A stretch of DNA of 64,000 nt, taken from positions 108,754 to 172,753 of the forward strand of contig VZSF01003314.1 in the NCBI GenBank assembly GCA_013398295.1. Reading direction: 5' to 3'. How positions within the stretch are numbered: the first letter of the stretch is position 1; each line of letters begins with the position of its first letter. The stretch comes from Chionis minor (Eukaryota > Chordata > Aves > Charadriiformes > Chionididae). The notes beneath the pieces are model-generated. The model searched no databases. It saw only the letters and a program-made list of their open reading frames with translations, and was not told the DNA's origin. The position numbers and the translations under genes are program-made. Below are positions 1 through 11,490 of the stretch, piece after piece.

Positions 1-406
1 AAGCATTACTAATTTTTTCAAATTGGTATCTATTAGGTGCTCAATTTCTACCATTGGTCATTTATGACTCATTTTTTACAGTCATTTAGGAAGCCCTCAT
101 AGTGCTGGTGCAGCCTACAGCATGGAATTTAATCTAAAATGTCAAACATTCTAAAATCAAATTCCTTTTTGCTAGAAAAGTTTGTATCTCTGATACATTC
201 TGCAAGTTTCTGGGAACTCTGAATTGTAGGTTTAATACACCTTCCCGGATTGGACCTCTATGAGCAAACTTAGCACATTACGGGTTTTGCAGCACATTTT
301 AAAATAAAATACAATTTTATTTATTTTAAAATAAAAGCAAACTGCAATATATAGCCAAATGAATTTAAAAATCCTTGCAAAGTCATTGATTCCATCTCTT
401 CTCTTT

Positions 407-456
407 ATTTCATTATCAAATGTAACTCTCAATTTCATTATCAAATGTTACTCTCA
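407..456. repeat. 25-bp tandem duplication, two copies
   Basis: The unit begins ATTTCATTATCAAATGT and ends ACTCTCA. The copies at 407-431 and 432-456 differ at one base. Typical replication-slippage product. Confidence 0.9.
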
Positions 457-3400
457 CAGAGGTCAGCATTTTACAAGGACAGTTTTTAAAAGAATGAAAC
501 ATGGTTATTCTTCATTACTTTTTGATCCCTGTGATATCTGAACAGAATAACTTAGTTCTGAAGCATGGTGCTTCCTAACAAAATTTGAAATGCTAAGATT
601 GTTTTCTGCTGGCTTTCTGTAGTATTTTACTGGAAGTCTTCCATGAACTTCCTACTCTGATCATCATCAAAACACTGCTGTGATCAGAAAAGGAAGGGTT
701 GTCCTCTGGAATGGTAAACAGTACAATATAATTCAGGCCTTAATTAGGTTCAAACCAGAGACTTCAAAAGTTCGCAGCAAAATGTGAACTGCAAAAAGTA
801 TGCAGAAATGTGTTGTCGACATAGGATAGAAAGTTATTAAAGGCTTTAAGCAACTGAAGAAGTCAAGTAGAAGGACTTAAGTATACACAAGAAATTATTC
901 CAAAAGTATTACTGCCACATCCAGAAATACTCAGCTGTGTGGATATTCCAGGGCTGATGTTAAAGTCCATGCAGTGTCATAAGACATCCCAGAAAGATGC
1001 CTTGAGTAGTAACAGTTAATTCTAGCACATTTTAAAATGTTGTATTATGTACTTTATCTGAGTGTCATGTTATGATCAGTAATTATTTTAATTGTTTAAG
1101 AAGGAATGTAGGTACCTGTACTTTTAGGAGGTTCTAGCAACACCTGTTGTTCTGTTGTGTAGAGACTCCTGTGAATTTCAGCTGACCAGTGGCATTAAGC
1201 TATTGAATGAAATAGGCTACTATTTTTGTCAAACGCTATGGTTATATATAATTGTGGAATAACATCTCAGAAACCGTGTAGAAAAGCATTTACTGTCTTA
1301 TGTCTTGTTAAAGAAAAGGTCAAGACTATTCTTCTCTTTCAAAGAGGAGGACTGGTCCAAGGAGGCTGGTTTCCTACAAAAAAATTGCAGATTAGTCCTC
1401 TTAGTACTACACAGAATTTGTACTAGGACAACAATATTTATAGTTATGGTCCAAATTCTGATGAAAATATCAATTGGCTGATAACCAAGAATCCAAAGGA
1501 GAGTGATGGGGCTGAGAAGACTGCAGTGTATTATTTCCTAAGTAAGTCAAAACCAAGGAGAACATAGAAATTTAGACTTGCAGTTCAGATGAGAGTTGGA
1601 GGTAGAGCAAAATACCTGCTTGAAACTCACCTTCCTCATTAAAGCTTTCAGAAGAAGCCCATTCTCAAGTCCGCACCCTTGCTCTGAGAGTGTCCTGACT
1701 GCAAAGAGCTTTGTGGTAGCTGATGCAGCCCAGCACTCCCGTCGGCATAGTGATTCTTGAACAGCAAGAAGATTTAAGTTCTGTGGCATGGGCGCTCCAT
1801 GGAAAGCTCGCCATTTACATGAAGTTTAGTCTCAGTATTTGTTTGAGTTGAGCCCCACAGAGCAGGCAGAGACTCCTGTGCAGAGCAGGCCCTGTGCTCT
1901 GTCAGTTACATGAGAGCTGACCATCTGCCAGAGGCATAAAAAACGACATAAAATTTGATCTATATTTTGTAACAAGCTATTGTTTAACTTTGTCATGTCT
2001 TCTCTCATATGCACCATTAATATATTAGCTTTGCTTTGTGATATGACAAATATCTTTTTCCTCCTCTCCACCCCTCCAAATGTGTATCTTCACAACGTTT
2101 AAGTTGACATTCTATGTAAACCAGTTTTTGAATTTACTTCATTTTTTGAGGGGAAAAAAGTTAAAAATCCAGACTGACTTAACTCAGAAGAAAGATAAGT
2201 TGAAGCAGGCAGGATTTTTACATGGTTATTATGGTGTGTACATACACTTGAAAACAGCTACAAAGCACAACAACGGACAATTGTTGTCTTCACCCCACAA
2301 TTGACTGCACACTCATCATATTAGCAACTAGATGTACACTATGATATTGATAATCAAGCGGTTTTTGTAGCATGTGACAAAACCCAAAATGTCCACAAAA
2401 TGGAGAGTTTTGTTGTGAGAGAAACTAAGAATTGAAATAATGAAATAAATCACTTTTTTTTCTGTAAAATAATGCATAGTGATTTAACCACATGGCTGCT
2501 AACGGTAATAGGAGGCAAGCAGTTAAATTTCTATGAATCAGAAGAGCACAGTTTCATCTTTTCTAAAACAAATGAAATACTGTGTGATATAGCAGCATTT
2601 CTGACTATCAGCAATTCTTAAATCAGTCTATTATCACAAGATTAATTAGTGTCATCATTTTATTCTTCATAATTAAGTAAGCAATTTGTAGCTAATTGCT
2701 AACTCCTTGTGTTTCTCAGAAATCCTTCCCCAGGATGGTTTTTTCTTTCTGCCTGATGGGATACAACACTGCAGCTGAATGAGTTCATGTGCTTTTGGAA
2801 AAAGTAGGTAAATAACACAGTATCTGGCACTTCTCCTATGCATGTAGTTAGTGTGTGTAATCTTATTTCCATGTGATTCATTTATTTCCTCTCCTATTCT
2901 GTCCTGACAGTAGCTTTGGATTTCACTGAACTCTTCCACAAGTGAAAAGTAGATTACACTTTACGGAAGCCTTAATCCAGTGGAGAATACAACATGTGGC
3001 TAAAGAAGCTGGGAAACCCTTGTGAGTATCCTGACAGAGTAACTAAAATAAGATAGAAAGTGAAAGTTCATTGCGCCTAGTTTTGAACCAAAATGTGTCC
3101 TACCACTTTAAATGAACAGCTTTACTTAGGGTCCATCATGACCAAAGAAAGTTGTCATGGAAACCTTGATGGGAAAATTACTATCCAGACAGAGCAATAA
3201 GGCCCCAGAGACTCTGTAATCAGGTGGCCATTTATTCTGGAAGACTTGGGTTTCTGTCTAGTAAAGGAGTATAGAATTGGTTGATTAAAGTAAAGCTGCT
3301 CTAGTAGGATCCAATAACGAGATAAACGTTTTTTCTTGTCTATCAAGGACAGTTACTGCATGGCACTTTGATTTATTCACTGGTAAAATATTCTAAAGCT

Positions 3401-3717
3401 GTTTAGAGGAGCCCAAGTGTGGAAGCTAAAGAAGGTTTTGTTCCGGAAGATAGTTTTGCTCCAAGTTCTCCTCCCTTCCACATTGTCTACACTCTCGCTG
3501 TAATTATCACGATCGTGTTCTTTCCTGTTAGCTTGGGTATCTGTATTACACTGCGTTACACAGTGTACACATAACCAAAGTGCCAATTACACTACTTGAG
3601 ATAAATATCATCATGTACAAAAAGAATATGCGTAATTAGTCTTGTTTAATTTGAGTATTTCACAGTGTAAGTGCAAAGGGCTAAAATAATCACGCGATTG
3701 TAGTTGGAAATGTTTTA

Positions 3718-3738
3718 AAAAGTACTTCAAGTACTTTT
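3718..3738. repeat. 21-bp palindrome
   Basis: AAAAGTACTT and its perfect complement AAGTACTTTT flank a single central C. Function unknown. Confidence 0.8.
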
Positions 3739-6700
3739 GTGAAGTGGATGATTGGAAGGCTCATCGAGTCCTCTGAGTCATACTATTCTGGTTATCCAGG
3801 GATCCAGAATTCCAGCTGCACATGTGTCCTTGATGTAGTTTTTGGAGCAGTTTTCTGAATGCATCACGTTTTTGTGTAGTTACCGCAACAGCAAAAAGAT
3901 GGGAACTAAAAAGAAACGGCAAGCTTGTTTGCTAGCTCAGTACTAGACTCTAAATCTGTCCGGGGTCATGGCTTGCTCTTTGAATTTATATAAGGTAACC
4001 ACTCACAACTGTCCATTTATTGACACTGCCACCATGTTAGAGACAGTTGGGTCTTAGATTGTAGACATCACTTGTAGGATGGTTAAAAATAAAATTGCAA
4101 TTCAAACTGGCTCCTTCTGAGTTTCAAAACTGTTGTGAAAGCAATCTGTTCACACAGTACTGCCATACATCAGGGCTGGAGGCAGTCAGGATGTGAATAA
4201 GGGTGCTGTTGAACAGCACAACGCATCCTCTGTCATATGACATGGAGAGCACATCAATCTGTGCAGAGCAAATGGGGTTGAGCAGGAATTCTGGCTCTCT
4301 TATGTGCCCCCTGGTAAATCTGTCCTTCCTTTTGGAAGCAAAAATGCTAAAAATATAGGTATATAGAGGCTTTCAAAAGGATGGACTCCCCTTTTTGGTC
4401 TGCAAAGCTAACGCTTGTGCAATTTTGGTTAAATATCTGCATGCGTGAGGCACACCAGTGCAGCTGGTCAAGTGGTTGGTACTCTATGAAACTCCCTAAA
4501 TACTATTCCTTTAAGCAGATTTTAAGGTAGTGAAAAAATGATGTGCGAACAGAAAATAATAGAGGATCAGTTTTGCACAGGTGCTGGAGAAGAGTGAGGA
4601 GAGGGTCTGTGTTTACTTCCCTAAATAACTTTTCTGCAGAAGGAAACCAGTCCATGAAATCACCTGTGTGAAGGTTTGGTGTAAGGTAACTCTACAACTA
4701 CAAACTCAGCTAAATTGTCAGTTCTTTGAGAACAGAGGTCTGTGTACAGATGTGTTTGTCTCTCTGAAGAGCCCAGCTAGTCTAACTGAGCGTCTAAAGT
4801 ATCTGTAAGACCCCTATGTATTTAGAGAATGAAATGGAAATTTAAGACTTGACTTCACCTGTGGATGGACTGGATTCCTCCTGTTTGGCCCTTAACTCAG
4901 ACTCAATGTAGAGTCTGTTTTGTACCACCCTTACTCAAATACATGCCCCTTGGAGGACAAAACAGTTAAGAGTTGGTGAGGTGATATCTTACTACTCTCA
5001 TCCGAGCCTTAAAAAATAGCAGTTCAATACAGTATTTAGTCCTGAATATGAAAAGGTTGGATGTTAGAATGGATGACTGGGTCAGGTTAAAAGCCTGTTT
5101 AAAGACTGCTTTGTTATCTGAATGAGCTAAAAGCAGGTATGCATGCTATATAAATTGTGGTAACAGCGCAGCCGTGAGGTAAATGTCCCCCAAGACAGGT
5201 CCAGCTACTGAATGATTTTAACTGCAGCATAATTCACTAATGTGAGCAGGACAGCAGTTCACAATAATATAATGACTGAAACATTACCGTGGAATCCCAT
5301 ACTGTTATTTCTACTCCAAATTCTGCACTGCCTTGCATGTCTAATGGGGACTCTGTCCTTTTGGAATGTTGTTCTTCTATCAGTATTCACTTTTCTATTT
5401 TTCACCTTCAAAACTTGTTTAAAAAAAATGTTAGGGATATCCTTGCTCTGTGTTTTCCAAAAAAGCACTGTGTACTAAGGTGACCTGAGACAATTTCATG
5501 ACTATTTGCAAACTGAGCAAGAGTTATTTTTTCGTAAGTGTTGGGACAGAACGAAGAAAACATGTAATTTGAGTGTACATTTTAAAGATTTCAGTTGTGA
5601 GACTTACGGATAAACCACAATGAGACATTTTGGGCAATAAGAAAGAACTGCTTAAAATCTTTTTCACACTGCTAATTCCTAGCCTGTAGTCTGTCCGTTT
5701 ACTGCAAGAAGTCAATTGCTGTCTTAGAGAGATGAGGATTTTATATTACCTATGTTATCTTTAGCGTGTTTTCAACAAAAAATTATGTTGGGCAGGGAAT
5801 GCAAAAAAAATTCTCATACGTGATTGTCCATCTGTCCAAAAGGTTTATGTACTTGTGTTTTTTATCAGTATTTGTGTAGAGGGAATCCTTTTTGTTTACT
5901 TGTGTCTGGCAGAACTTGATCAGATTTCCGAAAATTCATACGAGTCTGTGCTGGCATATTATAACTAAATAGCATTTGGATAAATCCAGATTTTATTTGG
6001 GGTAAGGCAACACTTTTTAAGTCCCTGTCCTAGTTTCTGGTGAACATTACTCTAGCAAGAGAAGTCCTGTTGGCTTATGGAGTTAGATACAGGAATGGCA
6101 AAGCTTTGCAGGAGTATTCTGCCCGAGTTCCTGCTGGAGGAATGTCATGTCTCAAGGAGTGAAACAGTCTACTTCATATTTGTTAAACTCCCTCTCAGTA
6201 GGGAAGGTAACTATGGGAAGTTGTGACTTTGCTCAGTTTTGAAACATGATATGCTGTCATATTTGAAATACGATATTCATCTCACAGAAGCTAGCTTTTA
6301 CTAAACTACATTCACAGTAGTAGATCAGCGCTGAATTATGATGTACAGATGAAAGATTCTGCTGTTATCCAGAAAAAGCATTGCTGAACTTTATTCTTTC
6401 TGCAGCAGTAACTTACGGTAACTTAAGCCCCTGATTTAGATATTGACAATGTAGCTATAGGCTTTGACATTTTGGTATCTGATGCATGAATATTCTGAGA
6501 TTTAGCCAAAGTCTAGGGCATTGATGAATATTCATAAACTATTAACCTAAATACTTCTCCAAAAGTAGAGTAGTGGAATGAAATAGATGCTTCCATTGCA
6601 GCTTGTACTATTTTGTGCTAGTTCTTACTGCTCCCAAATTGTAGAAATAAATGTTGGCTCCAGTCCCAGTGGAAATCATCTTGCTTGGCTGTCTTGTATG

Positions 6701-7823
6701 CAAGCAGTCAAATCCTCTTTTGATGGACTGCAGTTGACGGACTGTTGCAACACACCTGGTGCATATCAGTTGAGAAATAAATCTTATGCAAGGTTAGAAG
6801 TATGATGGAAATATGTGTTGTTACAGTAACAGTAGGTAAAATTGCACTTTTAAAATTTTTTTATTAACTTCATATGATCTAGAGCTTCTTATCTTCCTCT
6901 TTTCCTTTCAGTCCCCTTTGTACTTGATCATCTTTACAGTGTCAAGTTCTATATGACAGCCAACATCCCCTTCTGTCTGCAAACCAGATTCTGTGGCTAC
7001 CAGTATATGGAATAAATTATTTGATTAGTCCAAATGCCTTTGGATCCCTGATCTGAACGACTTTTACCCACTTATATTTCACAGTCTGTGAAATTGTGTC
7101 TTTCTGAATCTGTTGACAACACAACTATGGCTATTCTATCACCATTCCCTTCTGCTACCATGGCTAATGGTATAACTGGCATTTCATAGACCCTTGGGAT
7201 CTCAACCTCAATCCCAGGTCTCAGCAACTCTGTCTATACCGATCAGTTGCTCTTTTTAGACTCTCATAGTATTAGTAGCTGTTACAAACCCACCAGTTCT
7301 AGATATTTGGTTTATTGGTATATTTTGGGAAGTGATAATTTTCCGTCTTTTGTCTTTATCATCTTTTTACTGTGACAAAAATGTCTGTGTTCCCTTTATA
7401 TAGCAATACTAAGGCAGTCATGAGAAAGTGCTCTGGATTCACTTCTGCAACGCATCATGCATTACCTATCATTGTGCATTTGCTCCAGCCAGAGAAAGAA
7501 TACATATTTCTCATATATATGCAAACAAATATATGAAAGAAATTTTGTATTTCTGAGTGAGAAGTGCCAGTATAGTAATCCAAAATATTGCAATAGCACC
7601 TGTCATAAACATTGATTCTCCTTAATTTGCCATTATTAGGAAATGCTCCCTTGGTCAGAAGGCCAGGTTAAACACATTTATTTTTCTGATGCTAAGAGAG
7701 GGAAATATGCTGTGACTCCCCTTCAGAATATGTGCTTAAATGTCTTCCCCTTTGAAAACAATACACACATGAGGAGTAATGCATATCCTGATGTGGATCC
7801 AGGCACGTGCGTCTGTACACATT

Positions 7824-7839
7824 TGTGCACATGTGCACA
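7824..7839. repeat. 16-bp perfect palindrome, alternating purine-pyrimidine
   Basis: TGTGCACATGTGCACA is its own reverse complement and lies in a short GT/CA-rich stretch with Z-DNA-type alternation. Confidence 0.8.
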
Positions 7840-7899
7840 TTTGTTCTTGTGTTTAGCCTAGATTGATCTTCTCCTTGCTGCTGTTCCACTTTCTGATTT

Positions 7900-8894
7900 T
7901 GTGGTGGGTTGACCCTGGCTGGATGCACCAAAGCTGCTCTATATCACTTCCCCCTCCTCAGCTGGAGAAGGGAGGGAAAAAATAATGAAAGGCTCCTGGG
8001 TCGAATGAGGACCAAAAGATCAGTCACCAGTTACCGTCACGGGCAAAACAGGCCCGACTTGAGGAAACTAATTTCATTTATTACCAATCAAATTGGAGTA
8101 GGGTAATGAGAAACAAAACCAAATCTTAAAACACCTTCCCCCCACCCCTCCCTTCTTCCCAGGCTCAGCTTCACTCGTGATTTTCTCTACCTCCTCCCCA
8201 CAAGCAGCACAGGGGAATGGGGAGTGGGAGTTATGGTCAAGTAACAAGTTCATCACTAGTTGTCCCTGCTGCTCCTTCCTCCTCAGGGGGAACGCTCCTC
8301 ACACTCTTCCCCTGCTCCAGTGTGGGTCTTTTCCATGGGGTGCAGTCCTTCGGGAACAGACTGCTCCAGCAGTCCCCCATGGGGTCACAAGTCCTGCCAG
8401 AAAACTTGCTCCAGCATGGGGTCCTCTCTCCAAGGGTCCTGCCAGGAGCCTGCTGCAGTGTGGGCTTCCCACAGGGTCACAGCCTCCTTGGAGCATCCAC
8501 CTGTTCCAGTGTGGGGTCATCCATGGGCTGCAGGTGGATATGTGCTCCATTGCGGACCTCCATGGGCTGCAGGGGGACAGCCTGCCTCACCATGGGCTGC
8601 AGGGGAATCTCTGCTCTGGTGCCTGAAGCACTTCCAGCCCTTCCTTCTTCACCGACCTTGGTTTCTACATAGTTGTTTCTCTCACTCCTCTCTTCTGTCT
8701 GCTCTCTCACAGGTTTTTTTTTTCCTCCTTCTTAAATATGTTCTCACTGAGGCACTATCACCGTCACTGATGGCCTCTTGGAGCTGTCTGGCATTCGCTC
8801 TACCAGACATAGGGGACGCTTCTAGCAGCTTCTCACAGAAGCCACCCCTGTAACCCCCCCTGCTACCAAAACCTTGCCACACAAACCCACTACG
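7900..8894 (-). mobile_element. Solo LTR, minus strand, repeat-rich family A (copy 1)
   Basis: The plus strand opens TGTGGTGGGTTGACCCTGGC and closes near CAAACCCACTACG; the related copy at 41.5 kb ends CAAACCCAATACA. Minus orientation is set by a TATA-like CATATTTAAG (complement of 8731-8740) followed downstream by AATAAA (complement of 8077-8082). Flanking GATTT (7895-7899) and GATGT (8895-8899) form a 5-bp target duplication with one change, which suits an ERVL-type element. The middle, about 8290-8640, is an imperfect array of units carrying CTGCTCCAG..TGGG. Long open stretches on both strands come from this array and are not host genes. Confidence 0.85.
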
Positions 8895-9204
8895 GATGTG
8901 CTGTCATTATTGACTTAATTTTCTTTTTCCCAGGGTAAGTGGGCCAGTCTCTTTAAGTCTTTTTTCAGAGACAGGGAATCTCTCTGTTCCTTTGGTTAAC
9001 CTGGAAGACTTCTCTGCGCTTGATCTAGTTTGAATGTATCTTTTTCTTAATCCAGGTGGTTGGAAGTGTAGACTGCATTTGTGCTGCAGCATCAAAGTGC
9101 CTTATACAATGGCATTCCTTTTCTTTGCTGGAAATAGTTTTCCTGATGCATCACAGGATTTCAGTTACCTTTTTCAAAGATGTATCAAATGGGCATCGTG
9201 GGTA

Positions 9205-10183
9205 TCCTGCATATCCTGGTTTGAGGTAAAACAGTAATTTTCTGTTCAGTAAACTGATTTTCAGTTCGGCTTTTTAGCTAAAGCTCTTCTAATTAATTCA
9301 ACTCTTTGAAATTAACAGCATATTTTTTAAGAGTGTAGTCCACTCCCAGAGTGATAAGACCTGATTATTTATAATTTATGCCAAGGAATGGTATGCAGAG
9401 AGGCTCTTGCTTATACTTACTGCTATAACAACTGAGGCCAACCAAGTTTGTTATTTGCCTCGTTGGAGGGTCAGAAGCAGAAAAGCGTAGAGGGGTCCCA
9501 CCTGCAGGGAGGAACGGACAGGACGGGTGACCCAAGACTAACCAACAGGGTATTCCATCCCATCTGCCTCATGTATAAAAGCTGAGGGATCAAAGGGTCG
9601 TCTCTGTTTCTTCAATGGCCAGCGTCCGAGGAGGAGTCTGTTCATCTGCTTTTGATCCCGATCCATGCATTCCTGAATCCAGATCTGGAATCCAGTTACC
9701 ATCCATCACCAAGTCCAGTCTGTGACTTTGCCTGTGCCTGCCAGTGACATGATTGTCATCCTGGGAGCTTGATACGGTTTTGTATATATTGTATATATTT
9801 CTTTAAAAAATAGATATTTTTTCTTTTTAAAAAATATTATTTTATTAATTTATTAATATTTTCATTAAAGTAGTTTAAGTTTTTTCCTCAACTCGTAAGT
9901 CTTTCTGTCTCTCTGTCCTCTCCTTGGAGACGGAGGTGGGGGAGACCATCTGTCATTCATTTCAGTGGCCAGTCTGGCCCAAATCATGACACTGCGATGG
10001 CCATCCTCGTCCTTTATTGCTTCCAGTTGTCTATATTTCATAGCAGCCTTCAAGTGCATAACACTGAAATTTGTAACATTAAAATTTAAACCAGTTTCTT
10101 ATTACTTCAGTCCTCAAGGTCATACAGCTCTTCATGTATGATATTCTGGTCCTCAGCCAGACTGGTGCTGCTTCCTGGTTTTT
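9205..10183. repeat. First copy of an exact 979-bp direct duplication
   Basis: Identical in every line I compared to 10185-11163 (offset 980), including AT-rich low-complexity tracts. It holds a complete solo LTR (9212-9991) and 192 bases of the old CR1 beyond it. Because the copies meet at a single N, this is most likely an unmerged overlap of two contigs rather than a biological duplication. Confidence 0.97.
9212..9991 (+). mobile_element. Solo LTR of an endogenous retrovirus (first duplicate)
   Basis: The 780-bp element starts TATCCTGGTTTGAGG, against the usual TGTCCTGGTTTGAG start of this avian LTR group, and ends in AATCATGACA. It has a promoter-like TATA box (ATGTATAAAAGCTGAGG, about 9571-9587) shortly after a GACCCAAGACTAACCAACAGG block. 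A long AT-rich tract with ATTAAA (about 9862-9869) serves as the polyadenylation region. Flanking pentamers CTGCA (9207-9211) and CTGCG (9992-9996) look like a 5-bp target duplication with one change. No viral genes are present, so this is a solo LTR formed by recombination. Confidence 0.8.
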
Positions 10184-10184
10184 N
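10184..10184. other. Single N: assembly gap at the duplication junction
   Basis: The only ambiguous base I noticed. It lies exactly between the two identical 979-bp copies, as a scaffolder would leave it when joining contigs whose overlap was not collapsed. Confidence 0.95.
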
Positions 10185-11163
10185 TCCTGCATATCCTGGT
10201 TTGAGGTAAAACAGTAATTTTCTGTTCAGTAAACTGATTTTCAGTTCGGCTTTTTAGCTAAAGCTCTTCTAATTAATTCAACTCTTTGAAATTAACAGCA
10301 TATTTTTTAAGAGTGTAGTCCACTCCCAGAGTGATAAGACCTGATTATTTATAATTTATGCCAAGGAATGGTATGCAGAGAGGCTCTTGCTTATACTTAC
10401 TGCTATAACAACTGAGGCCAACCAAGTTTGTTATTTGCCTCGTTGGAGGGTCAGAAGCAGAAAAGCGTAGAGGGGTCCCACCTGCAGGGAGGAACGGACA
10501 GGACGGGTGACCCAAGACTAACCAACAGGGTATTCCATCCCATCTGCCTCATGTATAAAAGCTGAGGGATCAAAGGGTCGTCTCTGTTTCTTCAATGGCC
10601 AGCGTCCGAGGAGGAGTCTGTTCATCTGCTTTTGATCCCGATCCATGCATTCCTGAATCCAGATCTGGAATCCAGTTACCATCCATCACCAAGTCCAGTC
10701 TGTGACTTTGCCTGTGCCTGCCAGTGACATGATTGTCATCCTGGGAGCTTGATACGGTTTTGTATATATTGTATATATTTCTTTAAAAAATAGATATTTT
10801 TTCTTTTTAAAAAATATTATTTTATTAATTTATTAATATTTTCATTAAAGTAGTTTAAGTTTTTTCCTCAACTCGTAAGTCTTTCTGTCTCTCTGTCCTC
10901 TCCTTGGAGACGGAGGTGGGGGAGACCATCTGTCATTCATTTCAGTGGCCAGTCTGGCCCAAATCATGACACTGCGATGGCCATCCTCGTCCTTTATTGC
11001 TTCCAGTTGTCTATATTTCATAGCAGCCTTCAAGTGCATAACACTGAAATTTGTAACATTAAAATTTAAACCAGTTTCTTATTACTTCAGTCCTCAAGGT
11101 CATACAGCTCTTCATGTATGATATTCTGGTCCTCAGCCAGACTGGTGCTGCTTCCTGGTTTTT
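10185..11163. repeat. Second copy of the exact 979-bp direct duplication
   Basis: Partner of 9205-10183. Its right edge continues smoothly into the old CR1 fragment, so this copy has the authentic right flank, while the other copy has the authentic left flank. Confidence 0.97.
10192..10971 (+). mobile_element. Solo LTR of an endogenous retrovirus (second duplicate, probably artefactual)
   Basis: An exact copy of the LTR at 9212-9991, with identical flanking pentamers. Two independent insertions would not share flanks, so it is the same insertion represented twice. Confidence 0.8.
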
Positions 11164-11490
11164 AACGTCAGCAAACATTAATTAGTACATGTATTTTTTA
11201 CATCCAGGTCATCAATGAAAATATTAAGGAAAGACTCATCCTAAAGCAGATCCTTGAAGATCTCCTTTAAGAACTGCCTGTCATTCGATTAGTTCGACTT
11301 TCAGTACAAATCACTGTTTTCCCGTTTCTTACCTACCCTGCATTTTTCATGCTCATTTCCTCCATCGTCTAACTAGTATTCCATGCAGAGCAAGTCAGTG
11401 CCTGAAAGTAATTGTGTTCCTTTGGAGGTGTATGCTTATCTTTTCAATACCTTCCTGAAGTCCAGATGTAATCTTTTCCATTTGCCTTGG
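10972..11490 (-). mobile_element. Ancient CR1 LINE reverse-transcriptase fragment, interrupted by the LTR
   Basis: The plus strand reads as the antisense of a CR1 reverse transcriptase: TCAAGGTCATACAGCTCTTC, CGTCAGCAAACATTAATTAG (antisense of the SKFADD catalytic region), TCCAGGTCATCAATGAAAAT and CCTGAAGTCCAGATGTAATC. The similarity runs unbroken across 11163/11164. Its left part (up to 11163) is duplicated at 9992-10183. The solo LTR ending at 10971 sits inside or beside it. Highly diverged; coding capacity is gone. Confidence 0.6.

Larger units (their letters stand above)
1..7899. other. Intergenic, no gene recognised
   Basis: AT-rich sequence with frequent stops in all frames; the longest open stretches are under 90 codons and resemble nothing known. 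Small structures are listed separately: a 25-bp tandem duplication at 407-456, a 21-bp palindrome at 3718-3738 and a 16-bp palindrome at 7824-7839. Confidence 0.8.

Noticed and set aside
8177..8853. Overlapping open frames of 149, 151 and 197 codons as genes
   Set aside because: All three lie inside the family-A solo LTR, on the strand opposite to its transcription, and owe their length to the repeat composition.
9865..11039. Two identical 64-codon minus-strand proteins as a duplicated gene
   Set aside because: They run antisense across the end of the solo LTR and into old CR1, and are identical only because the whole 979 bp is duplicated.
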